Shown here: piece by piece, positions 1 through 7,385 of the stretch | How the letters are laid out: each line of letters begins with the position of its first letter | How positions within the stretch are numbered: the stretch's first letter is position 1 | DNA from: Roseateles_B sp041905785 | GTDB taxonomy: Bacteria > Pseudomonadota > Gammaproteobacteria > Burkholderiales > Burkholderiaceae_C | Direction of reading: 5' to 3' | Length of the DNA: 64,000 nucleotides | NCBI GenBank assembly: GCA_041905785.1 | Contig: JAYRKJ010000006.1 | Coordinates: 124,001-188,000, forward strand | Notes under the pieces: model-generated | Databases searched by the model: none | Seen by the model: the letters and a program-made list of their open reading frames with translations, nothing else | What the model was told of the DNA's origin: nothing | Position numbers and translations under genes: made by a program

Positions 1-152
1 ATCAGCCGCGTGAGGCCGTCGCCCTCCAGCCGCCCGCCGGGCTCGCGCTGCCAGCCGTCGCTGATGAAGGGCTGGCCGTCGAGCTGCTCCAGCCCACTGA
101 TGATGCGCTGCTGCAGGCCCAGCAGGTAGTCGCGCACCAGCTGTGTGTTCAT
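1..152 (-). CDS. hemF: Oxygen-dependent coproporphyrinogen III oxidase, N-terminal part
   Basis: Only the first 50 codons are in the window; the rest lies beyond base 1. HemF oxidatively decarboxylates coproporphyrinogen III to protoporphyrinogen IX in haem synthesis. The visible residues (MNTQLVRDYLLGLQQRI, then DGQPFISDGWQREPGG) match the start of bacterial HemF, which has a short helix followed by the F-x-x-D-x-W-x-R-E-x-G-G segment. The ATG overlaps the stop of the upstream acyltransferase gene in an ATGA junction, so the two are probably translationally coupled. The catalytic region cannot be inspected. Confidence 0.88.
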   Translation of the reverse strand, partial: MNTQLVRDYLLGLQQRIISGLEQLDGQPFISDGWQREPGGRLEGDGLTRL

Positions 153-769
153 CGCTTGGCACCTTTCAGGGTCACGGGGCTGGCCAGCTCGGGATGCTTG
201 CCCTTCACCGGGGCCAGGTATTGCGCGAAATGTGCGAAGTCCCGCTCCGGCCGGCCGCAGAGCTGCACGAAGTGCGTGAGGTTGACCTGCTTGCGCTGGA
301 AGTCGAAGTAGGCCAGGCCCACGGGAATGCCGGCCTGCACCGCCACATGGTAGGCGCCGGAACGCCAGCCGGTGCTCAGGGAGCGCGTGCCTTCGGGCGC
401 CAGCGCCAGCCAGAAGGACTGTTGGCGCTGCTGGGCGGCGCGCACCTGCGCCACGGTGTCAGCCACCACGCCGTGGGCGCTGGAGCGCTCCACGGCGATG
501 CCGCCGATCCAGCGCATCCAGGCCCCGAACAGCGGCAGCTTGAACAGGGAGTCCTTGCCCCAGAACTTGAGCTCCAGCCCCAAGGCCCACTTGGCCAGGA
601 CGCCGATGACGAAGTCCCAGTTGGAGGTGTGGGGGTAGACCATGATCACCCCCTGCAGGGCCGGCAGTCCGCTGAACTCGACGCGCCAGCCGAACAGGCG
701 CAGCAGGCCGCGCGCCAGGCGGCTGCCGCGCGGGTGCAGGCGCCGGCCGCCCTCGATCACGCGAGGCAT
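149..769 (-). CDS. Lysophospholipid acyltransferase family protein (PlsC-like)
   Basis: A 206-residue protein of the glycerolphosphate acyltransferase fold. The catalytic motif HTSNWD is at residues 47-52 (HX4D) and the acceptor-binding motif PEGTRS at 125-130. A hydrophobic stretch precedes the first motif, so it is probably attached to the inner membrane and transfers acyl groups onto a lysophospholipid or similar acceptor; the substrate is unknown. The open frame extends upstream to 907, but ATG 769 was chosen because the earlier residues are low-complexity and overlap purD. It lies between purD and hemF in one apparent transcript. A paralogue is at 16974-17564. Confidence 0.82.
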   Translation of the reverse strand: MPRVIEGGRRLHPRGSRLARGLLRLFGWRVEFSGLPALQGVIMVYPHTSNWDFVIGVLAKWALGLELKFWGKDSLFKLPLFGAWMRWIGGIAVERSSAHGVVADTVAQVRAAQQRQQSFWLALAPEGTRSLSTGWRSGAYHVAVQAGIPVGLAYFDFQRKQVNLTHFVQLCGRPERDFAHFAQYLAPVKGKHPELASPVTLKGAKR

Positions 770-839
770 GCCGGGCTGGCCGTCGGCAGCGCTGGGCACG
801 CAGCCCGACAGGGGGCGGGAGCCGCGCAGGCCCGCGGAA

Positions 840-2120
840 TCAGCGCTTGATTGCACGGTAGCCGATGTCCTGGCGGAACTGCATGCCGGCGAACTGGATG
901 CCGGCAAGGGCCTGGTAGGCGCGCTGCTGCGCCGTGCGCACCGACTCGCCCAAGGCCGTCACGCACAGCACGCGTCCGCCGTTGGTCAGCAGTTGCCCGT
1001 CCTTCTCGACGGTGCCGGCCTGGAAGACGACGGCGTCTTCCGCCTCGGCCGGAAGGCCGCTGATCACATCGCCCTTGCGCGGATTGAGCGGATAGCCTTC
1101 GGCCGCCATCACCACGCCCAGCGCCACGCGACGGTCCCACTGCAGCTCGACCTGGTCCAGCGTGCCGTCGGTGGCATGCAGCAGCACCTCGAAGAGATCG
1201 CTCTTCAGGCGCATCATGATGGGCTGGGTCTCCGGGTCGCCCATGCGGGTGTTGAACTCGACGGTGCGCGGCTGGCCGTGCTCGTCGATCATCAGCCCGG
1301 CATAAAGGAAGCCGGTGAAGGGGATGCCGTCGCGCGCCATGCCCTGGATGGTGGGCATGATGATCTCGTGCATGGCCTTGGCGTGGACGTTGGGCGTCAC
1401 CACCGGCGCAGGCGAGTAGGCTCCCATGCCGCCGGTGTTCGGGCCTTCGTCCTTGTCCAGCAGGCGCTTGTGGTCCTGGCTGGTGGCCAGGGGCACGACG
1501 TTCCTGCCGTCGCACAGCACGATGAAGCTGGCTTCCTCGCCCTGCAGGAACTGCTCGATCACCACGCGCGCGCCGCCCTCGTTGTGCACGACGCCCAGCT
1601 TGTTGTCCTCGAGGATCCAGTCGATGGCCTCGTGCGCCTCCGGCAGGGTCATGGCCACGACCACGCCCTTGCCCGCGGCCAGACCGTCGGCCTTGATCAC
1701 GATGGGCGCACCCTGCGCGTCCACGTAGGCATGGGCCGCGGCGGCGTCGCTGAAGGTCTCGTAGGCGGCCGTGGGAATGCCGTGGCGCTTCATGAAGTCC
1801 TTGGCGAAGGCCTTGCTGGACTCCAGCTGCGCGGCGGCCTTGGTGGCGCCGAAGATGCGCAGGCCGCGCGCGCGGAACTCGTCGACCACGCCGGCCGCCA
1901 GATAGGCCTCGGGCCCCACGACGGTCAGCGTGATTTTCTCTGCCTGCGCGAAGTCGGCCAGGGCCTTGACCTCGCTGATGCCGACGTTCTTCAAGCGCGA
2001 GTCATGCGCCGTGCCGCCGTTGCCCGGTGCGACGTACACCTGGCTCACGCGCTCGCTCTGCGCGAGCTTCCAGGCCAGGGCGTGCTCGCGGCCGCCATTG
2101 CCGAGGACGAGGACCTTCAT
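840..2120 (-). CDS. purD: Phosphoribosylamine-glycine ligase (GAR synthetase)
   Basis: A 426-residue cytosolic ATP-grasp enzyme that joins phosphoribosylamine and glycine, the second step of purine synthesis. The N-terminal GNGGREHA is at residues 7-14, the ATP-grasp segment VIKADGLAAGKGVVVA at 141-156, GPNTGGMGAYSP near 227-238 and the metal-binding EFNTRMGDPETQ at 288-299. Length matches the family and all signatures are intact. It starts at ATG 2120, 28 bp after the stop of the YebC gene, and is followed by the acyltransferase and hemF on the same strand. Confidence 0.97.
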   Translation of the reverse strand: MKVLVLGNGGREHALAWKLAQSERVSQVYVAPGNGGTAHDSRLKNVGISEVKALADFAQAEKITLTVVGPEAYLAAGVVDEFRARGLRIFGATKAAAQLESSKAFAKDFMKRHGIPTAAYETFSDAAAAHAYVDAQGAPIVIKADGLAAGKGVVVAMTLPEAHEAIDWILEDNKLGVVHNEGGARVVIEQFLQGEEASFIVLCDGRNVVPLATSQDHKRLLDKDEGPNTGGMGAYSPAPVVTPNVHAKAMHEIIMPTIQGMARDGIPFTGFLYAGLMIDEHGQPRTVEFNTRMGDPETQPIMMRLKSDLFEVLLHATDGTLDQVELQWDRRVALGVVMAAEGYPLNPRKGDVISGLPAEAEDAVVFQAGTVEKDGQLLTNGGRVLCVTALGESVRTAQQRAYQALAGIQFAGMQFRQDIGYRAIKR

Positions 2121-2148
2121 GCAGACCTCCGGGTCATCATCAGACGGC

Positions 2149-2874
2149 TCATTGCTCGATGCTGGCGTTGTGATAGACCTCCTGGACGTCGTCCAGGTCC
2201 TCGATCACGTCCAGCAGCTTCTGCATGCGGGCGGCGTCGTCACCGCTGAGCTCGATGCTGTTCTCGGCACGCATGGTGACCTCGGCGATCTCGGCGCGCA
2301 GGCCGGCGGCCTCGAGCGCGTTCTTCACGGCCTCGAAGTCGCCCGGCGGGGTCAGCACCTCGATGGAGCCGTCATCGCCGCTGATCACGTCCTCGGCGCC
2401 GGCTTCCAGGGCCACTTCCATGACCTTGTCTTCCGAGGTGCCGGGGGCGAAGACCAGTTGACCGCAATGCTTGAACTGGAAGGCCACCGAGCCTTCGGTG
2501 CCCAGGTTGCCGCCGTGCTTGCTGAAGGCGTGGCGCACTTCGGCCACGGTGCGCACGCGGTTGTCGGTCATGCAGTCCACGATGATGGCCGCGCCGCCGA
2601 TGCCGTAGCCCTCGTAGCGGATTTCCTCGTAGGTCACGCCGTCCAGGTTGCCGGTGGCCTTGTCGACATTGCGCTTGATGTTGTCGGCCGGCATGTTGGC
2701 GGCCTTGGCCTTGTCGATGGCCAGGCGCAGGCGCGGGTTCATCGCGATGTCACCACCGCCGGAGCGGGCGGCCACGATGATTTCACGGGTCAGACGGGTC
2801 CAGACCTTGCCCCGCTTCTCGTCCTGACGGCCCTTGCGGTGCTGAATATTGGCCCATTTGCTATGACCAGCCAT
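2149..2874 (-). CDS. YebC/PmpR family transcriptional regulator
   Basis: A 241-residue protein with the family's hallmark N-terminus MAGHSKWANIQHRKGRQD, followed by the typical RLAIDKAKAANMP segment. YebC/PmpR proteins are cytosolic; members have been described as DNA-binding regulators and, more recently, as factors acting on translating ribosomes. The frame is open to 3021, but ATG 2874 begins exactly at the conserved N-terminus. A TAAAAT hexamer on the minus strand (2969-2974) could be a -10 element about 95 bp upstream. Probably co-transcribed with purD. Confidence 0.95.
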   Translation of the reverse strand: MAGHSKWANIQHRKGRQDEKRGKVWTRLTREIIVAARSGGGDIAMNPRLRLAIDKAKAANMPADNIKRNVDKATGNLDGVTYEEIRYEGYGIGGAAIIVDCMTDNRVRTVAEVRHAFSKHGGNLGTEGSVAFQFKHCGQLVFAPGTSEDKVMEVALEAGAEDVISGDDGSIEVLTPPGDFEAVKNALEAAGLRAEIAEVTMRAENSIELSGDDAARMQKLLDVIEDLDDVQEVYHNASIEQ

Positions 2875-3007
2875 ATGTCTTGTTCTCCGGGTCGGCCTCC
2901 TGGCGCCGACGGCAATTCCCCTGTGGAATCCCGCGCGCTCCAGCCGTGATGGTGTTGGATAGACTGCGATTTTAGCTTTCGTCACCACATCTTCCCCGGA
3001 GCCCTGC

Positions 3008-4684
3008 ATGGCCGACCCCATCCTGCTCGCCCGTCATGGCGAGACCGAGTGCCTCCTCCTGCCCGCGCTGGCCAACCGCCACGGCCTGATCACCGGCGCC
3101 ACCGGCACCGGCAAGACCATCAGCCTGCAGAAGCTGGCCGAGGGCTTCAGCCTGCTCGGCGTGCCCGTCTTCATGGCAGACATCAAGGGCGATCTCACCG
3201 GCATCTCGCAGCCCGGCCAGCCCTCCGAGAAACTGCTCGGCGTACTCAAGGAACGCGGCCTCGATGTCCCGCCCGCCGTCGCCTGCCCCACCACGCTGTG
3301 GGACGTCTTCGGCGAGCAGGGCCACCCGGTGCGCGCCACCGTCTCGGACATGGGCCCGCTGCTCATCGCACGCATGCTGGCCTTGAACGAGACGCAGACG
3401 GGCGTGCTGCAGCTGGTCTTCAAGATCGCCGACGACCAGGGCCTGCTGCTGCTGGACCTCAAGGACCTGCGCGCCATGCTGCAGCACGTGGGTGAACACG
3501 CCAGCGAGTTCACCACGCAGTACGGCAACGTCTCGGCGGCCTCCATCGGCGCCATCCAGCGCGGGCTGCTGCAGATCGAGGCCCAGGGCGGCGACCAGTT
3601 CTTCGGCGAGCCCATGCTCAACATTGCCGATTTCATGCAGACCGTTCCTGGTGCCCCCACGTCGCCTGCGGCTCCTGCCCCCCGAGGGGGCGCTCCGGCG
3701 CCTTGGGGCGGCCCTGCGGCGCCGGAGTCCGGCATGGGCGTCATCAACATCCTCGCGGCGGACAAGCTCATGGCCGCCCCGCGTCTCTACGCGACCTTCC
3801 TGCTGTGGCTGCTGTCCGAGCTCTTCGAGACCCTGCCCGAGGTCGGCGACCTGGACAAACCCAAGCTGGTTTTCTTCTTCGACGAGGCCCACCTGCTGTT
3901 CAAGGACGCGCCGGCTGCGCTGGTCGAGCGCATCGAGCTGGTCGTGCGCCTGGTGCGCTCCAAGGGCGTGGGCGTCTACTTCGTGACGCAGAACCCGCTG
4001 GACATCCCCGACACCGTGCTGGGCCAGTTGGGCAACCGCGTGCAGCACGCGCTGCGCGCCTTCACCCCGCGTGACCAGAAGGCGGTCAAGGCGGCGGCCG
4101 AGACCATGCGGGCCAAACCGGGGCTGGACGTCGCCAGCGCCATCGGCGAGCTGGGCGTGGGCGAAGCGCTGGTGAGCCTGCTGGACGACAAGGGCCGGCC
4201 CAGCGTCACCGAACGCGTCTTCATCCTGCCGCCGGGCAGCCGCATCGGCCCCATCACGCCCGAGCAGCGCCAGGCCCTGCTGCAGACCTCGCTGGTGGCA
4301 GGCGTGTACGAGACGCTGCTGGACCGGGAGTCGGCCTATGAGCGGCTCAAGGGAGCACCCGCACCCGCGCCTGCGCCCTCCCCGGCGGCGGCGGATCGCG
4401 GGGCGGGCTCGGGCTCGCTGGAAGCCGAAGCCCGCCAGGTGCTGAAGCGCGGGCCGGCCAGCCCGCCCGCCCCGCCCCCCGCGCAGGAGGACGGCGGCGG
4501 CCTGATGGACGGCCTCAAGGATGTGCTGTTCGGCTCCACCGGCCCGCGCGGCGGGCGCCGCGAAGGGCTGGCGGAAGCGGCGGCGAAGTCGGCGCTGCGC
4601 AGCATGGGCAGCTCCCTGGGCCGGGAGATCGTCCGCGGCGTGCTGGGCAGCATCCTGGGCGGCGGAGGCAGCCGGCGCCGCTGA
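3008..4684 (+). CDS. HerA-like ATPase, DUF853/YjgR family, with repeat-derived insertion
   Basis: A 558-residue protein of the HerA/FtsK superfamily called YjgR in E. coli; the cellular role is not well established. Walker A GATGTGKT is at residues 30-37 and Walker B VFFFDEAH around 287-294, followed by the conserved VGVYFVTQNPLDIPDTVLGQ. The C-terminus (from about 450) is Ala/Pro-rich and ends in a Gly/Arg tail. Residues about 212-241 form a Pro/Ala/Gly-rich insertion not expected in the family; its DNA (3661-3726) is a GC-rich palindromic repeat read in frame. The ATPase motifs are intact, so the gene may still be functional. Confidence 0.9.
   Translation: MADPILLARHGETECLLLPALANRHGLITGATGTGKTISLQKLAEGFSLLGVPVFMADIKGDLTGISQPGQPSEKLLGVLKERGLDVPPAVACPTTLWDVFGEQGHPVRATVSDMGPLLIARMLALNETQTGVLQLVFKIADDQGLLLLDLKDLRAMLQHVGEHASEFTTQYGNVSAASIGAIQRGLLQIEAQGGDQFFGEPMLNIADFMQTVPGAPTSPAAPAPRGGAPAPWGGPAAPESGMGVINILAADKLMAAPRLYATFLLWLLSELFETLPEVGDLDKPKLVFFFDEAHLLFKDAPAALVERIELVVRLVRSKGVGVYFVTQNPLDIPDTVLGQLGNRVQHALRAFTPRDQKAVKAAAETMRAKPGLDVASAIGELGVGEALVSLLDDKGRPSVTERVFILPPGSRIGPITPEQRQALLQTSLVAGVYETLLDRESAYERLKGAPAPAPAPSPAAADRGAGSGSLEAEARQVLKRGPASPPAPPPAQEDGGGLMDGLKDVLFGSTGPRGGRREGLAEAAAKSALRSMGSSLGREIVRGVLGSILGGGGSRRR
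3661..3726. repeat. GC-rich palindromic repeat inside the HerA-like gene
   Basis: Contains the near-perfect hairpin core GCCCCCCGAGGGGGC at 3677-3691, flanked by CGCTCCGGCGCC and CGGCCCTGCGGCGCCGG. The composition and palindromic build resemble intergenic repeats I associate with Comamonadaceae-like Burkholderiales. It is translated as about 22 Pro/Ala/Gly-rich residues without breaking the frame. A possibly related hairpin lies between flgI and flgJ (39136-39153). Confidence 0.55.
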
Positions 4685-4811
4685 GGACCGGCATTTCGCG
4701 CCCGCCGGCCGCATCTCGCGCCGCGGTGCGCCCTGCTGTCGCAGCGCGAGGGACGCCAGCGCCCCGGCCCGGCACAGTGCAGCCATCGACATCCAAACAC
4801 AGGAGCCCCCG

Positions 4812-5318
4812 ATGAGCAGCACCGCCCTCTTCATGATCCTCGGCCAAGTCCCGACCTGGGTCTGGTTCTTGCTGGTCGCCCTGATCGCGCTGGGCCTGAG
4901 CCAGACCCGCGACCGCTGGGTCAGCGAAGCACGGCTGCGCCGCATGCCCCTGGCCTTCCTGGCCTTCTCGGCCTGGAGCACGGTGGGCGCCTTTGGCTGG
5001 CAGGTGTTCACCGTGCTCGGCTTCCTGGCGGGCCTGGGCGCCACCCGGCAGCTGATCCTGGCCAGCGGCTGGCCCGGAGCCGCACGCCATGACGCCCCGC
5101 GGCGTGCCTACTTCGTGCCCGGCAGCTGGGTGCCCATGGCCGTGATGATGGGCATCTTCGCGGTCAAGTTCCTGCTGGGCATGACGCTGGCCATGCATCC
5201 GCAGCTGGCCCAGCAGAGCGAGGTCGTGCTGGGCGTCAGCGCCCTCAACGGCGCCCTGGGCTCCATCTTCCTGGCCCGGGCTCGCCAGCTGATGGGCCAG
5301 CCGGCGGCGGCCATCTGA
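4812..5318 (+). CDS. Small integral membrane protein of unknown function
   Basis: A 168-residue protein with about four hydrophobic helices (roughly residues 12-32, 42-72, 102-125 and 133-155) joined by short basic loops. The arrangement recalls the DUF6622-type membrane proteins of Burkholderiales, but this assignment is from memory and tentative. The frame is open further upstream; ATG 4812 was chosen because it follows AGGAG at 4801 and starts directly at the first membrane segment. It stands alone between the HerA-like gene and the LytS-like kinase, with 24 bp to the kinase start, so it may share that transcript. Confidence 0.7.
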   Translation: MSSTALFMILGQVPTWVWFLLVALIALGLSQTRDRWVSEARLRRMPLAFLAFSAWSTVGAFGWQVFTVLGFLAGLGATRQLILASGWPGAARHDAPRRAYFVPGSWVPMAVMMGIFAVKFLLGMTLAMHPQLAQQSEVVLGVSALNGALGSIFLARARQLMGQPAAAI

Positions 5319-5342
5319 GGCCCTGCTGCACAATCGCCCGCC

Positions 5343-6509
5343 ATGAAGGCCATGCAACACCGCCCCCCCCTGATGTACGCGGACCAGCGCAGCTTGCGCC
5401 ACTTCCTGCGCCACGGCGCGCTGGTGGCCGCGTGGTGCGCGCTGGTCGGTCTGCTGCTGGCCGCGCTGTCGGGCTGGCGTGAACCCTGGCTGCAGCTCGT
5501 CTACTCCTACTGCATCGGCATGAGCTGCTGGGCCATGATCGACGGCAGCCGGCTGCTGGTGGCCCGCATGCTGCGGCGCCGCTATCCGGACTGCGAGGCT
5601 TTCCAGTACGGTTGGCCCGGCTGGGCCTGGATGGCGGCCTGCGTCGTCGTTGGCGCCACGCTCGGCTTCTCCTTCGGGCAGACGCTGGGCGACCTGCTGA
5701 CCGGCCTGCATACCAAGGGCCTGTTCTCAGGGTCCTGGGGGCATATCGGCTCCATGCTCACGGTGACAGGCCTGGCCTCCCTGGTGGCCACCGCCTTCTT
5801 CCATACCCGGGGCCGCATGGCTGCGGCCCAGATCGAGGCCGAACAGGCCCGCCGCATGGCCGCCGAAACCCAGCTGCTGCTGCTGCAGGCCCAGCTGGAG
5901 CCGCACATGCTTTTCAACACCCTGGCCAATCTGCGGGTGCTGATCGGCCTGGACGCGGCGCGGGCCCAGGCCATGCTGGACCAGCTGATTGCCTTCCTGC
6001 GCGCCACCCTGGAGGCCTCGCGCGTGGGCAGCCATGCGCTCAAGGCCGAGTTCGCACGGCTGCAGGACTACCTCAGCCTCATGCAGGTCCGCATGGGTGC
6101 GCGCCTCCAGGCCCGCTTCGAGCTGCCGACCGAATTGGCGACGCTGGAGCTGCCGGCCTTGCTGCTGCAGCCGCTGGTGGAGAACGCCATCAAACATGGC
6201 CTGGAGCCTCAGATCGAGGGCGGCCTGCTGCAGGTCGCCGCGCAGCTGCAGGGCGAGGACTGCCTGCTGATCGTGGCCGACAGCGGACGCGGCCAGCACG
6301 GATCCGGCGAAACCGCCGGCACCGGTTTCGGCCTGCAGCAGGTCCGCGAGCGCCTGCAGGCCCGCTACGGCGATGCCGCCGGCCTGAGCCTCAGCTACCC
6401 GCCCGACGGCGGCTGCCGCATCGAGATCCATATCCCGCGCCGCCTGATGGTGGCCCCCGCCGCGGCCCTCGCCCCCCCGACATCTGCCACCACCACGCCA
6501 TGCGCCTGA
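5343..6509 (+). CDS. LytS-type sensor histidine kinase
   Basis: A 388-residue inner-membrane kinase. Four or so hydrophobic segments occupy residues 25-155, then a short helix leads into the His_kinase (PF06580-type) domain. The phospho-acceptor box reads QLEPHMLFNTLANL with His188; the usual form is QxNPHFLFNTLN, so this H-box is slightly divergent. The ATP-binding N-box ENAIKHG is at 280-286 and the G-box GTGFGLQQVRERL near 327-339. It overlaps the start of its LytTR response regulator by 10 bp, which indicates coupled translation and a cognate pair. The signal is unknown. Confidence 0.9.
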   Translation: MKAMQHRPPLMYADQRSLRHFLRHGALVAAWCALVGLLLAALSGWREPWLQLVYSYCIGMSCWAMIDGSRLLVARMLRRRYPDCEAFQYGWPGWAWMAACVVVGATLGFSFGQTLGDLLTGLHTKGLFSGSWGHIGSMLTVTGLASLVATAFFHTRGRMAAAQIEAEQARRMAAETQLLLLQAQLEPHMLFNTLANLRVLIGLDAARAQAMLDQLIAFLRATLEASRVGSHALKAEFARLQDYLSLMQVRMGARLQARFELPTELATLELPALLLQPLVENAIKHGLEPQIEGGLLQVAAQLQGEDCLLIVADSGRGQHGSGETAGTGFGLQQVRERLQARYGDAAGLSLSYPPDGGCRIEIHIPRRLMVAPAAALAPPTSATTTPCA

Positions 6510-7294
6510 CCGCCCTGATCGCCGAAGACGAAGCCCTGCTGGCCGAGCATCTGAAAGCCGAGCTGCAACTGCTGTGGCCAGAGCTGGAGCTGCTGCCCAT
6601 CGCCCCCCACGGCCAGGCCGCGGTGGACCTGGCGCTGGCAAAGCAGCCGGCGCTGTGCTTCCTGGACATCCGCATGCCCGGCCTCAGCGGCCTGGAAGCC
6701 GCCGCGGCCATCGCCGAGGACTGGCCGGAGGGCTCGCCCTTCCCCCTGCTGGTCTTCGTGACCGCCTATGACCAGTACGCCCTGCAGGCCTTCGAGCATG
6801 CGGCCGTGGACTATGTGCTCAAGCCCGTGCAGCGCGAGCGCCTGGCCCTGACGGTGGGCCGGCTGAAGCAGGCCCTGTCCCAGCGCCACGCCCCCCAGCC
6901 CCTGGACGCGACGCTGGAACAGCTGCGCCAATTGCTCGCGGCGCCCTCGCCCGGCCTGGCCGCGCCGCAGCGCCTTCGCCTGCTGCAGGTCAGCCAGGGC
7001 TCCAGCATCCAGATGGTGCCCATCGAGGAGGTGCTGTTCTTCGAAGCCGCCGACAAGTACGTGCGCGTGGTCACGCCGCAGAAGGAACACCTGATGCGCC
7101 TGTCCCTGCGCGAGCTGATCCCGCAGCTGGATCCCGAGGTCTTCTGGCAGGTCCACCGCGGCACCGTGGTGCGGGCCACGGCCATCGAGCGCGCGGTGCG
7201 CGACGAGCAGGGCAAGCTGACCCTGCATCTGCGGGCCCACGCCGAGAAGCTGGGCGTCAGCCGGCTCTATGCGCATCTCTTCCGCGGCTTGTAA
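6500..7294 (+). CDS. LytTR-family DNA-binding response regulator
   Basis: A 264-residue regulator. The receiver domain (1-125) has acidic residues E9-D10-E11, the phospho-acceptor Asp56 in FLDIRMPG and the conserved Lys in VLKPVQ near residue 112. The C-terminal LytTR domain (about 160-264) shows IEEVLFFEAADKYVRVVT and the late F-x-Q-V-H-R-G segment. LytTR proteins bind paired direct repeats in promoters. The start ATG 6500 lies inside the end of the kinase gene (10-bp overlap). The target genes cannot be deduced here. Confidence 0.93.
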   Translation: MRLTALIAEDEALLAEHLKAELQLLWPELELLPIAPHGQAAVDLALAKQPALCFLDIRMPGLSGLEAAAAIAEDWPEGSPFPLLVFVTAYDQYALQAFEHAAVDYVLKPVQRERLALTVGRLKQALSQRHAPQPLDATLEQLRQLLAAPSPGLAAPQRLRLLQVSQGSSIQMVPIEEVLFFEAADKYVRVVTPQKEHLMRLSLRELIPQLDPEVFWQVHRGTVVRATAIERAVRDEQGKLTLHLRAHAEKLGVSRLYAHLFRGL

Positions 7295-7385
7295 GTGCGG
7301 GGCACTGCCACGGCACCGATAAAATCCGCCCCTTCCCATACCCAACGAGGGGGCCGCTGCACATCCGGCGGCTCCTGCAAAGCCG

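Noticed and set aside
3008..4684. Frameshift or pseudogene in the HerA-like gene because of the repeat
   Set aside because: The frame is intact throughout and both Walker motifs are present, so it is an in-frame insertion.
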